A model generated the notes under the pieces. The model ran no database searches. It saw only the letters and a program-made list of their open reading frames with translations, and was not told where the DNA came from. From Angiostrongylus vasorum (Eukaryota > Nematoda > Chromadorea > Rhabditida > Metastrongylidae), in contig JADANN010000060.1 of NCBI GenBank assembly GCA_018806985.1, positions 1 to 64,000 of the forward strand: 64,000 nt of DNA. Reading direction: 5' to 3'. A program made the translations under genes and the position numbers. Positions within the stretch are counted from its first letter, which is position 1, and every line of letters starts with the position of its first letter. Below are positions 45,790 through 57,192 of this stretch, one piece after another.

Positions 45790-48775
45790 TACGACGTGGC
45801 GCGTCACCAGGTGGCAGACAGGGAGGTCGACCGCTGACTAAAAGCGATCTTTACCTCCCTGAGAAGCAGGTGGATCCAGGGGATCGAGTCCCTGTTTCCG
45901 ATGCGCTGATTTGGCACATAATTTCTGTGTTTGCGAGGACGTATTCATGCATGCCTGCGTGGATATGTCTTCGTTTATGCGGATTGTATTCTACGAGTCA
46001 ATTTGGCCGAAAGGTCTGCCATCAAGTGATAGGGAAGTATATGGGAGGCGGTTAGGAGTCGCCTCCAACAAATAAGCTCCATGTCTACTCCGGAAGAGAC
46101 TGACAAGCCACCCGTGAGTATACTCAGCTCCTACGTTCAGAGTTCAGCAAGCTATATGTGGATATTAAAAAGCTAAACACAGTAAAATAGACGGGCCTCA
46201 TTTTCCCAACTCCCAAAAGAGACCCTGGTACGGCATCGTTGGATAGGATGAGTACGGACAGGCCACTAAAATATCTCATACCACTCTAGGCTGCTTAAAC
46301 CTCGAAGGACTACGGTGACAATCTGCACCTATAATTCAAGTTCATTTGCACACTGAGTCTTCGATTGAAGACTTGATCATCAAGCAGAAAGGGATAAGAC
46401 GACGTCATCGGCCTGGCTGAGACGACACGACGCCACCCATTCAAAGCCGTCTATTACACCGGAGAAGAACTGTTTTTTGGGCCATGCAATTCGGCAGTTG
46501 TGGCATTCTCTTCAACAACAGTTTGAAGATGAACGTCGATTCATTGAAACAACTAACAAACCGAATTAGATGGATCCGACTGTAGAGATGTGGTTCAATA
46601 CCGGCTTTGACAATCTTTGTCGTTTACGCGCCGACATCAAACTATAATGAAGACGACGTCGAAACGTTCAAATATGAACTTGGAGAAGTTCTCCGAAAAC
46701 ATGTTACATTCTTTAAGACCATCACTTTAAGGTTAGGAGCATATTCTCACTAGTAAGCTCCATGTTTACTTTACAAAGGCTAGCAAACTACAATTAGTCG
46801 GTTCTTAGGAAAATGCTGTTGTTCACAAGATCAAAGAGGAATAAACGAGAAATAGGAAAGAAGAAACTCGGCTTATTCAACATATTTACGCTGCGCTGTG
46901 AAAGCTGAGAGTCCGGAAGTCACCAATAGACATTTGTTTCCAAAAACAATCCAAATTCCAATGTGATACCACATGAGCCATAGCCAATCTCCATTTCAAG
47001 TCCGAACTTACAAAACAATGCAGACAGGCGTTAAAATAAGATCTTAAAGAGAGAAAAGCAACAGTTATGGTCGAAGCTGCAGGTACTCGGAAAAGCATTC
47101 ACAAACCATACCAAAACTTCAACAATTATAAAACCAAGATGATTGCACTCCGACGCCCAAACTGAACAGTTACAGCGTCCAGAAAGGCAAAGGCAAAACC
47201 ATTCACGATTACTACTCGGATCTTTCCAAGAGCTACGTCCTCCCTGCCTTCATTCAAAATAAAGAAAGATGAATATATTGCCTTAATGGTTTTTCATTCC
47301 AAAATCCGGCATGCTGGTTCACTGGTAAAGAGTCGAAGAATACGTGGTTCAAACAGGATAAGATCTGAACACCTGAAGAACCATCCACCAGTCCTCACAA
47401 ACACAATGGCTAGGCTGTCGACACGTTACCTGTCTGAATGCAACGTTCCTACTCAGCAAAAAGACCAGCAAGACCGTGGTATAGTATAAGAAAGGTGACC
47501 TCCACGATATCGTGAACTATCGCCTAATCCGCTTACTGTCTATCACCTACAAACTTTTCATTGGAGTTATCGTAAACAGGTTTGACAAAACACATGGTAA
47601 AGGAGAACCATGTTAACAAGCAGGGTTTCGAAAAGGATTCAGTATAATGCACTACATCCACACAATAACAAGACTCAGTGGAATACCGCGAAACTCCAAG
47701 AAACTGCTCCGACTAGCCTTCATCCATTTAAAGAAAGCTTTTTTGACTCAATCGAGGTAGAAGCATTCACGGGAGCCTTGGACAGTCAGGCAATCCCTAC
47801 TCATTATATATTATTCCTAAGGTATATAAATACTTCACAACCAAGACGTAACCATTCGACAACGATATTAACCTCGGCATCAAAAGAGGGGTTAGGCAAG
47901 GCGATACAATCTCGTCAATATGATTTACCGCCACCCTCGAGAACGTTATGCGAACATTTGAATGGTACAACGTGGGAGTGAAAATCGATGGTCGGTCGTC
48001 CTTATAACATCAAACATTTGTCAAGTGCAAGGAATGCTTGCCGACATTGAGGGAGCCTGTGGAAATTTTGGTCTTCGATTAAATCTCGCAAAGCGATGTT
48101 CATGAAGAACGGTTTGCCTTCGTATGTCCCATTCACGCTCAATGAACTAATATTTCCGAATGCTCCGGTTATGTCTATCTAGGTCGGAGAATCAACGTGA
48201 TGAGCGACTCACCTTCGGAGTTCAGCAGAAGAAAACGAGCCGCTTGGGAAGCTTTCAAGTGCATCAAGGATGAAGTAACGAGAACAAAGAACATCTGACC
48301 CTGTGCCCACCTTTTTCGACTCCACGATTCTTCGTGTCTTAACGTGAGTCAAAAGCCTTGTCGCTATGTAAGCAGGATTGAAGATCACTCAGCGTAATAG
48401 AATGTGGAGGTGAGGCGATGATGCTATGAGTGTGCCATTATCATGAAAGTAAGAGAGGAGATCCGAACTTTAGACCTGCGCCAACGACCAGATAACAAAG
48501 ACGCCGTTCTTTAAGCCAAATTGTCGATAATAGGACTGGCCAGAGACGTAATGCGCAAGAACGACGATGGATGGAGAAAAATCGTTAGTGACTGAATTAG
48601 AGTTCTTTACGAAAACCGTAGAAAAAAGGCATGATGCTCCGCGACTCCTTAGAGTTAGGAAAGCCCATTGGAATGCTCCTGCATGCCAGATAGATAAACG
48701 GAACGCTTACTGGCGCCCGCTCAAGTCATTCGATGACCAACAGGACGGCAGGTGATACGGGTGATACGGTTGAAC
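45790..48775 (+). mobile_element. RTE-clade LINE, copy RTE-3, heavily degraded
   Basis: Plus-strand relative of RTE-1. The 5' region with CAGGTGGCAGACAGGGAGG is at 45800-45840. Decayed endonuclease is at 46300-46700, followed by a deletion to the connecting region (46780-47200). The RT part includes RSEHLKNHPPVLTNTMARL (near 47360), VNYRLI-like and KQGFEKDS-like blocks (47500-47650) and KRGVRQGDTI in another frame (near 47885). The FADD block is missing through the same 31-bp deletion as in RTE-2 (junction 47995/47996). The C-terminal part ends YWRPLKSFDDQQDGR at about 48755. Dead copy. Confidence 0.82.
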
Positions 48776-48864
48776 ACAATACTAAGTCGTATCACTTTTT
48801 AAGAAATAGTCGAATAAAAATGACAATGAATGAGAAAAGAATTAGCCAACTACTTAATTACCAT

Positions 48865-49052
48865 AATGTTGTACATTTTAGTTACTGCCTATTCTTTTCT
48901 TAACGGCTGGTTATTATGTGAGATATCACCATAATGATGCTGAGATATTTGCAAAACTCCAGACCGCTGGTGTCTGCGGTGGGAAACGAACGCGCTATTA
49001 CCCCTTTCCGGAGACAAGCACATTCACCACCACACCATGCCAGTCTATCATT
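48865..49052 (-). repeat. Foldback family, single left arm
   Basis: TTAGTTACTGCCTATTC, TTAACGGCTGG, ATGATGCTGAGATATTTGCA, GGTGTCTGCGGTGGGAAACG and CACCACACCATGCCAG are present; the inverted partner is absent. Confidence 0.65.
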
Positions 49053-49787
49053 ATGATTATATTCAATAATTGTTGTTTGTTGAAATCCCTGCGTAGAGGA
49101 AAATTCTATGGCTTAAATCGATATTTAAACTACTAAGAAAGAAACACACTCTTTAGATTTCGACTACTTGTTACTCAATATCCATTCATTACTCTAATGA
49201 TAATACGATAGTTAACTATCGGTTGTTAGAGCGCACTGAACTTGATATGGCTATATCTAGATTTTTGCTTATGTAATTATTATATTGTCGTTGTCTGTTG
49301 AACTTACCAAATAAAACTCAGTGGGAAAGCATTTTCATCAATGGATCTTTGAAAGGTACGTTATGCATTCGACATTTTCAAGCATCGCAGAAATGATTGC
49401 ATGCGTAGCTAACTGATAGATTAAATCAGTGTTTTCATTGAGCAAGACACACTCTGGGACAAATCTGCTCACCTTAGAAGCATGTTTTACTTTGTTTCCC
49501 TAGAAGAGGAATCAACGCTGATACCACATGCGCCTTGTAATGCACATCCCCTTTGCCAAGATTGGATGAACAATAAGAACACATTTATTTACATAATCTT
49601 ATAAACTGATCTTTTTACCTATGCTACCCTTGCATTAGCTCAAAAAGACCAGTTTATAAGACCATATAAATAAGTATATCAACTAGTTATGCTGAGGTTT
49701 ATAGAAAGTCGGTCTTTTGAATTAATAAGAATGCAAGTAAATTCACAATCCTGAATACGTCCTATGATTAATAGAACTATAAAAAAA
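49053..49787. other. AT-rich spacer
   Basis: Nothing recognised. Confidence 0.5.
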
Positions 49788-50062
49788 CAGGGCTCTCGGC
49801 TTTGATCAACCACTAAGTGATGCGCCATGCAGTAGATTTCACCAAGCATAGTAGAGATGATCGAATGCATATATGGCCTATAGAATAACTTGCGGTAGCC
49901 TACCAATGTATCGAATCGGTACTGGTACGCTACCATACAACTCCGGTAATAATTTGCAGACCCTGGATGGATAGAACCCTTGATGAGTCTGAGGCGCGTA
50001 GTCGAACCAAAGACCATAGGTGCACAGTAGCACACCTCTAAGTAATGGGCTACACGCACCAT
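49788..50062 (-). mobile_element. SINE family B copy, diverged
   Basis: Minus-oriented: the tail GGCGCATCACTTAGTGGTTG, body AACCCGATACATTGG-like and TACCGCAAGTTATTC, and head GGTGCGTGTAGCCCATTACT. More mismatches than the other copies. Confidence 0.58.
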
Positions 50063-50079
50063 ATAATAGACGATACTTA

Positions 50080-50455
50080 CTTGAATAGTTGGATGGCCCT
50101 TCTTCACTGAATGTACGAGTCACAGCACAATCTCCACTTTTTCAGAGTTTTGCTCGTTGAGCTGTTGCGGTTCTCCGGAGTCCCAAGGTCAGCCTAGCCA
50201 AGGTCTAAACCGGGTCGCCATCACCACAGTCAGTCGAAGTCCTTGTGGATCAGAGAGTGGTTTGCCACCACGTGACTAGTTTGATACGAGAATGGTGGTG
50301 GATCCTGGTATTGGTTTATTTTTACCTAGGCTTCCTGATGGAAAAGGCGAACTCCTTTTCAGCCTTGGAGACATCGCCGGGTGGATGAATCCCCCCGTTG
50401 TACATCGCAGCCCGACACACAAGAACACCTTCCATCAACGATGAGGGGTAAGCTG
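50080..50455 (-). mobile_element. SINE-like family C copy
   Basis: ATAGTTGGATGGCCCTTCTT, then AGTCCCAAGGTCAGCC, ATCCTGGTATTGGTTTATTT, CATCGCAGCCCGACAC and ATCAACGATGAGGGGTAAGC. It sits between a SINE B copy and the 3' end of RTE-4. Confidence 0.7.
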
Positions 50456-50609
50456 TTACCAGAAGTGGAGATAATAGATTGATAACTGAGATAGATGTAC
50501 ACTCCTCACTTCCATCCTAGCATAAATAATTGTTCGCTTTTTTCATCGTATCCAGCTTTTCCAAAAGCGAACGCACTTCTATGCTCAACCTAGTATTGAA
50601 TACCTATTT

Positions 50610-53600
50610 ACTTACTTAGATACTTGGACGGAGCGTCTTCACGAGCTGTGCGGACCCCAGCACATATGCCATTCATTCCTTTCTCTCGCAATTGTCGCCC
50701 ATGGTGGGGATTTTGTTCGAACATGGCAACGCATGCGAGTCTCATACAGTGGTCTGCAAAATAACTGTAGCTGCGGGTACAGCTGATTAACTTTGTTTAC
50801 GGACACGTCCGCCCAACGTGTATGTGATCGTCCTAGACGTTTGCATTTCCGTGGAGTCCACTCTACAGTTTTTTTCTCCCATCTGTCGTCCGTTCTTCTC
50901 ATTATGTGACCGGCCTATCTATGTTTCGCTACCGATGTATAATCTGCTGGATCTCGAAGATGTGACAGATTTCGAAGTTTCAGAAGACATCGCTCAAGCG
51001 CTCTGTGAATAGTGCGAAGCATTCTTGACGTAGTTGAAGTATCAACCCACGTCTCCGCAGCATAACAGAGCGCTGGAAGGACCGTAGAATCGAAGAGATG
51101 AGCGCGGATTTTCGGGTCCTTCAGTTGGTCGGTGGCTTCTTTGAGAGGCCCGAAGGCGGCCCAAGCTGCTCTCCTTCTTCTATCCATTTCCTCTTTCATG
51201 TTGTGTTCCACGTCCATTGATCGTCCAAGATATACGTACGAGGTGGTCTCTGCAATGAGAGAGCCATCCAATTCAATTTTTTCGCCTTCGCGGCATGGGT
51301 CTTTCATGAACTGGGTCTTCTTTCGATTTATGCGACGTTTGATCATCATCTCTGCTTCGCTAGCACTTCTTGAAAAGATTGACAATATCGTCGGCAAAAC
51401 GAAGGTTTGATAGGAATTTTCCATCAATATGTGTGCCTTTTTCATCCCTAGTCGAGTGACTTCATTATCCACTGCAGTACTAAACAGCTTTGGCGATATT
51501 GTATCGCCCTGTCGAACCCCCTTTTTCCTATGGCTATGCTAAGAGGTCGATGGAAAAGCTGTATTTTCGTAGTGCAGTTCCGTTAACAGTCAGATAGAGT
51601 TCTTATGTAGTATGGGCCCACTCCTTGGTCGACGAGCGCTGATAGAATTGCATTCGTTTCGACACTGTCAAACGCTTTTTCATGGTCGACAAAGGTTAGT
51701 ACTAGAAGCAGGTGGTATTCCCGACAAACTTCGATGACCCTGGACACGGTTTGGATGTGGTCCACACAGCAAAATCCTTTCCGAAATCCTGCTTGTTCGA
51801 CTGGTTGCACCTCATCCAATGTCCTTGATATGCGGGATATTATAATCTTCGTGAAGAGTTTGTGGAGTACACTCAACAAGCATATGGGACGATAGTTACG
51901 AAGATCCCTTCGGTCTCCTTTCTTGGGCAGGACGACCGTACGCGACGTCCTCCACTGGTCTGGGATTTTTTTTCCTTTTTCAAGGTAGACTGACATATGA
52001 TTTGCGAGAAGTACATGTCAATTGTGGCCTCCAGCTCTAATGAAATCGGCGGGGATATTGTCTGGTCCTGCAGCTGTGCCTGTTTTCATGCTTTCTATCG
52101 CAACTCGAACCTCCGACGGAAGAATTTCAGGTGGTTTTTTTTCCAGCGGGGGATATTAGAGTCCGGGACGGGGGATTGTGGAACGGAAAAGGTTGGTGTA
52201 GAACGTTTCCGCTATTAATTCAATATCATGGCGAAAAGTTTTGACGATCCCATCTTCGTTCATCAAGGCTGACAATGGAACATTATAATCACACAAGTCC
52301 CAACGGCATTTTTTCAGACTGCTTCTTTTCTGTGCTGCTTCCAGTAGTTTCTTCTCTTTGTACCGTTGTAGATCTTCCTGCAAAGCTATTCTGCAACTGG
52401 CATTCATTGCTAACCATGTTAAACGTGTTGCAGTAGGATCAAGCTCCAGTTTCCTTCTCTTTTCGAGCATCTCCTTAGTAGTGACGGAGATGCGATCCGA
52501 TCTTCTCGTTTGAGGAACTGAGGCGAATTCGGCACAGCTTTTCAGTCCTTCGACAAGCAGCTCGTAGTCTTCGGTCCGGTCTGCTTTAATCTGCCAGTCA
52601 CGTTTGGATAGGACTTCGTTCAGAATGTTCTCGACGTATACAGCTAGACTTTTTCCTCGTGCTCGATGAAGAGAGTTCTTTTCCAGCTTGTGGCTGAATC
52701 GAATCTTCGCGTGAAGAAGGCTGTGATCAGAACCAGTGCACAATGACGGGACTACCGATGTGTCAAGTAGACACCATCTTCTGTTTGTCAGAATATGGTC
52801 GATCTCCGCGGCTGGGAGACTCCCATGTCCAACGGCCGCTTTCTTTCTTCTGGGAAAAAACGAGTTTCCATGGAAGAGACGTGCTGCTGACAGGAGTCCT
52901 GCGAGACGGTTCCCATTCTCATTTCTTTCTCCCTAATCCAAAATTTCCGACCCTGTATTCGCTCTCGTTGGCCTTTCCTATTTTGGCGTTGAACTCTCCG
53001 ATAACAAATTTGTGATATGCTTTGTCATTGCGGATGATTTCCTCTAACTGATAGTAGAACGCATTTAATTCGTACTCATCAGCTGCGTCAGTTGGTGAGT
53101 AGCAGTTGATGATAGTGATCTTCTTATGGTGCGAAAGTTGAAGACGGAGGACGGCTATGCGAGTGGAAAGGATCTCATATGAGTCGACGAGATGGACAAT
53201 GGACGGACGGACGACAAAGCCTACACCGCCGACATTTCGTGACGGGACGTTTTCTCCGCGGATCATAAGGGTCCCGTTGTTTAGTTGGCGTATGTCGGTC
53301 TTTTTTGACTTCTGTTTCTCGTAATTCGACCACATGAAATTTAATGCGATCTGCGGCTACAAGAAGGGCGTGAAGATCGGCGTCTGTGGAGAGTGCTCTG
53401 GCACTATACGTGCATAGTAAGAAGCAATCTCCATGGCATGTCGTGCGTGTGTTCGTCAGATCTGGTTCCAGCGACGACCTGCGTAACCCGCGATTTTCTG
53501 GCCTCTCACCGGTCGTCTCACCGCCAGACGTCATAGACGGGAGCACCCAGTGTGCGGGTGCTGAGGCTGGCCTATTGCTGGTCGTGCAACTCGGTCTTCC

Positions 53601-53700
53601 TTAGAGTCCTGACGTAACCTTGTAAGGGTGTATCCAGGTCCTCACCACGATGTGGATTAGAGGGAGGTGTGTTTTTCTCGACGAATCCTTCGGTCCGTCT
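50610..53700 (-). mobile_element. RTE-clade LINE, second family, copy RTE-4
   Basis: Minus-strand element of a family distinct from RTE-1/2/3. The endonuclease begins LLCTYSARALSTDADLHALL (near 53415), with [20 protein letters not shown] and [20 protein letters not shown] (53260-53050) and [20 protein letters not shown]. Then comes a connecting region (52743-52156: CTGSDHSLLHAKIRFSHK), RT blocks (IPDQWRTSRTVVLPKKGDRR, LRNYRPICLLSVLHKLFTKI, EQAGFRKGFCCVDHIQTVSR, FVDHEKAFDSVETNAIL at 51996-51583), the catalytic LRFADDIV (about 51405-51380, one frame shift away) and a C-terminal domain ending RNEWHMCWGPHSS (50639). It has only a few frameshifts and is the best preserved LINE here. Its last 45 bp, ending CCAAGTATCTAAGTAAG, are shared with SINE family C. 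Confidence 0.9.
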
Positions 53701-54114
53701 TCCTACTACTGATTCGGAGAGATGTTAAATCCTCTGGAAACTGGGATTAAACGCTAGTATTGAAACCATAACTAATTTTTTTGTACTACTTACTTCATGG
53801 AAATATGTCACATTGATGACTCCTTCCATGTGCAGTGATCCATCTCCTGGTTACACAAACACTGCGGTCGTTCATAGATCATTTGCAGTACGCTCCACCT
53901 TTGTGTAGCCCTAACCTATTTTCTACTACTACCTTGTGAAGACGCGTACAGAACCACAGTGGCCACAACAGGACATTTCGGAACATTCGCTGGTTCGTTA
54001 CTCTACATAGTGGAGCAATACACTGCATGGCTGCTTTTTCCGATTAAAAAACTTACTCGAATAGTAAGTACATCAAGTAAGTATTCGGTTAAACAGACCT
54101 ATATACCTGCATAA
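53701..54114. other. Spacer between RTE-4 and the rpl-5 3' end
   Basis: Nothing recognised. Confidence 0.5.
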
Positions 54115-54120
54115 TTTATT
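54115..54120 (-). terminator. Polyadenylation signal AATAAA of rpl-5
   Basis: AATAAA on the minus strand about 80 bases after the rpl-5 stop codon, the normal nematode cleavage and polyadenylation hexamer. No other good hexamer is nearer the stop. Confidence 0.55.
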
Positions 54121-54198
54121 GTATTGCAACCTAAACATAAAGCACTTAACAGTACTACAGACAACAATGCTTTATCATTGTACAACATTTAGACGTGT

Positions 54199-56839
54199 TC
54201 ACATCGATCCTTGTTGTGCTTTCAGTTTTAGAAGAAGTGCTTTCTTCTCTTGAACACGTTCCCGCCTCTTCTCGAGTGTGATCTTCTGCGCCGTGAATCT
54301 AAAAAAAAATAAGGTACGTGCAAACAAGTACATCGGATAAAAACGCAGCTAATCAATCATGTTCTACCAACTGTTTCTATAAAATTTCATTAAGATCATT
54401 AGAAAAATTCTGTCACCTCTTTTGCTCTCCATACTTTTTGGCCTCCTTGGGTCGATGTTCTGGGTTTGCACGGATGGCAGCATGAGCCTTCTTATACATC
54501 TACAACCGAAGCAAACTAACTAACCGAACTACCTTAAACACTTTTTTTGGGATTGGGAATGTGGAATACATCTCTTCAAGATCGTCAGCAGCTATTCCAT
54601 GCTCAATGAACTTTGAGAATTGCTTCTTATATGCTGCATCGTCCTCTTGCTTAAGACAGCGCATGTATTCGGCAACATGCTTACCCAAGATTCGATCACG
54701 ATGAGCCTCCGCGTCATACTTTTTCGACACGGAATCATATCCGAAAAATCGGTTTTCACTAAAAATTCTCTTCGGTAAATAATATAGACAAAACTGCAGT
54801 GTGATCTTGCAGATTTACAAGAACATTGGAACAGCACAGAATAGAGGTAAACCTGTGAGGGACATTAATTCCACCGTCTGCCACTCCTTTCATTACGGCA
54901 AAGACCTTGCAGCCAGTGGTGGTCCGGGCCAAACCAACGTCCAGAACGGCTTTGAATGGTCTACGGCCTCCTTCTTCCTCCACAGTGTAGAACTCACCGG
55001 TGAGCTCTTCCTGGCCTTTGAATGTTCCATCCAACTTGAGATTTTTGAGATGACGACGAGCAAGTAGTAGACCAGTGGCATAGGCAGCAGCGTAGTTGGT
55101 AAGTCCAACCTTGAAAATGTTGTTAAGAAGTTCCTCATAATCCATCACTAATACCTATTAATACCAATGTTTAATAAAAATATGGTTGTTTACACATATA
55201 AAAAATAAGAAAATGACCACACCGTACCATCAAACATATAACGTTAATATATAATACTTGGATGGCCCGTCCTCACTGGTTGTGCGGGCCCAAGCATAAT
55301 GTCCGCTTTTTCGGTGTTTTGCTGGTTTAGCTATCGTGGTTCCCTGGAGTCCCGAGATCAGCGTAGCCAAAGTCTGTCTGTCCCAGATCGTCACCAATAC
55401 AGGTAGTGGCCGCTCTTGTAGACCAGAGGGAGATTTGCCACCATGGGACTAATTTGATACTAGGACGATGTTAGATCCTGGTATTGGTTTACTCCAAGCT
55501 GGGTTTCCTGACGGGAACGCCGGACTCCTCAGCTTGGGGATCCTGCTGGGGCGATGAATCCCCCGAGGTACATCGCAGCCGCAAACCCAGGAAGATCTCC
55601 CAGCCACAATGAGGCGGTAAACCGTTGGGATGAATATACTAAACAAAGACTAAATATTTTCACAATATTAACATTAGTGAAACTTTGCAATCTCTTTAAA
55701 AACCTCACCGTGATGCCATAGAAAGGAAGTTCATGTGAATAAGCCGAAGCAACAATAACATCGCCCTCGATTTTTGAATAAGCCACCTAAATTTTATAGA
55801 ATACATGCACTGACAGCATCCGAAAACTAGATTTTAGCATAACTTTGCAAAAATGATTAGCAGTGTTGCTAAAGTTTTCCACAGACACACAGAAGGAATA
55901 CTGCAGGGTTTAACTTCAATATTGCAAAAATAATGGAGGTTAGCAGGAAAAAATTGTACTGTCCAGAAGAAAAAAATATGAGTGAGGCTACTTGAGTGAA
56001 AAACTAGTTGATTGTAGTTACACAAATATTACTACAGGTAAAGAGCATATTTACTCCTCCAAATCTGACAATAGAAACTCTCCGGATAAGTGTAAAAGGA
56101 TTAAGCTCCCGGCGCTAATTAAGCCCTGAGAGATTCCTCCTACCATTGCGCTAGAGGTGTCCCTACACAAACTCTCGGCGTTGATCAACCCTCGAAGGAT
56201 CTCTCCAATCACTTCGCTATACTTGCCCCAGCCAAAAAATTATTTTAAACACACCGAAAACCATATTATCAAGCTCTTCCTCTAAAAAGCTTATGGTGGC
56301 TGGCATTTGGGGAATATTCGGAGAACCCCAACCGTAGTACGCCTTGGTTTTCACTAATAACGATGAAGTAAACTATGAAATCCAGAAAACACTGGTGATC
56401 TCACTGTGCGGTCATGAGTTTCGGTGGTTTACTACTTAATGTTCATTATCACAAAGCTGTTTTCCATCGTTACTTCTCTTACTCCCCAATCATATGATAC
56501 CGCAAACAAACAAATGTTATACGAACAGAAAATCTTTCAACGAAACTCTCGATATTCTATAATTACTATAGTCCATGATTTCAAAAACTTCTAATTTTGA
56601 AAGATGCACTTAACTATCTTTTAATTTAACAAACAAACAAAACCGGCTACCTGAGCGATTATGTCCTTATTGGTGAAACGCACGATTAGGCGATATTTAG
56701 GTGTATTGTACTTATTCTTGTCCTGAACAGTCAGCCTTTTTCGTGCATAATAGTCGGTCTTCCCTTGGCGTCGACGCTTTAACTTCACTTGAAACCGCTT
56801 GAAGTAAGCCTTATTCTTAACGACCTTCACCAGACCCAT
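54199..56839 (-). CDS. rpl-5: 60S ribosomal protein L5 (uL18), six exons
   Basis: Large-subunit ribosomal protein that binds 5S rRNA. Proposed minus-strand exons: 56839-56651 (starts [16 protein letters not shown], ends at IIAQ), 55786-55709 ([20 protein letters not shown]), 55109-54853 ([20 protein letters not shown] to [10 protein letters not shown]), 54758-54533 ([27 protein letters not shown]), 54499-54417 ([17 protein letters not shown]) and 54298-54199 (basic tail ending QQGSM, stop TGA). With these joins the protein is about 310 residues; the family is usually about 293-297. The excess is 13 residues at the exon 4/5 join, where the splice sites are ambiguous (see findings). A spacer repeat (SINE C) lies in intron 2 and SINE B fragments in intron 1. 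Apart from that join I see no damage, so this looks like the working gene. Confidence 0.95.
55253..55630 (-). mobile_element. SINE-like family C copy in rpl-5 intron 2
   Basis: TACTTGGATGGCCCGTCCTC and TTGTGCGGGCCCAAGC at the 3' end, GTGGTTCCCTGGAGTCCC, GATCCTGGTATTGGTTTAC and CAGCCACAATGAGGCGGTAA at the 5' end. Same orientation as the host gene. One of the cleanest copies. Confidence 0.74.
56100..56228 (-). repeat. Two SINE B tail fragments in rpl-5 intron 1
   Basis: AGCTCCCGGCGCTAATTAAG and ACTCTCGGCGTTGATCAACC start two tandem pieces of about 60 bp, each matching the terminal part of SINE B on the minus strand. Confidence 0.45.
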
Positions 56840-56850
56840 ACCCTAAAAAT
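56840..56850 (-). promoter_or_regulatory. Candidate trans-splice acceptor of rpl-5
   Basis: The minus strand reads AATTTTTAG followed by GGT and the start ATG at 56839. A T-rich AG three bases from the ATG fits a spliced-leader acceptor, as is common for nematode ribosomal protein genes. Confidence 0.45.
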
Positions 56851-56998
56851 TCTACGACGATTCATATGCACAAAAAAAATCATAATTTCACAACTGAATG
56901 TCAGCATTTTGTAGAGAAATAGTAGATACTGAAGAAGACACGGAACTACGAGACTGTGAGGTGAAATCTGTGGAAGAGACAATCTGCCTAAAAAACTG

Positions 56999-57092
56999 CA
57001 AAGACAACGTATGATAAACATGTATGTGAAACGATTTCCAACCAACAAAGACAACGTATGATAAACATGTATGTGAAACGATTTCCAACCAA
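56999..57092. repeat. Perfect 47-bp tandem duplication
   Basis: The unit beginning CAAAGACAACGTATGATAAA and ending ATTTCCAACCAA occurs twice without mismatch, immediately left of the direct repeat around the solo hammerhead-like unit. The identity implies a recent duplication. Confidence 0.9.
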
Positions 57093-57108
57093 AAGTAACT
57101 AGAAAGTA

Positions 57109-57177
57109 ATTGGTCCCACTCGTAACAGCAGGGCTCTGAGGAAGGCGAAATCACCGAAACGTTGGCTGTTGACCACT
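57109..57177 (+). ncRNA. Solo hammerhead-like unit between 15-bp direct repeats
   Basis: A 69-bp insert holds CTGAGGA (57136-57142), a GG/CC stem II, GAAACGTT (57156-57163) and GGCTGTTG; AACAGC upstream can pair with GCTGTT downstream. It is flanked by the perfect direct repeat AGTAACTAGAAAGTA at 57094-57108 and 57178-57192. No other PLE sequence is attached. It may be a minimal retroposed ribozyme unit or a chance duplication around a decayed element. Confidence 0.45.
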
Positions 57178-57192
57178 AGTAACTAGAAAGTA

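Noticed and set aside
52736..53015. Plus-strand frames over 51132-51410 and 52736-53604
   Set aside because: Shadows of the minus-strand RTE-4 ORF.
54801..55067. Plus-strand 88-codon frame over rpl-5 exon 3
   Set aside because: Exact antisense of a highly conserved ribosomal protein exon.
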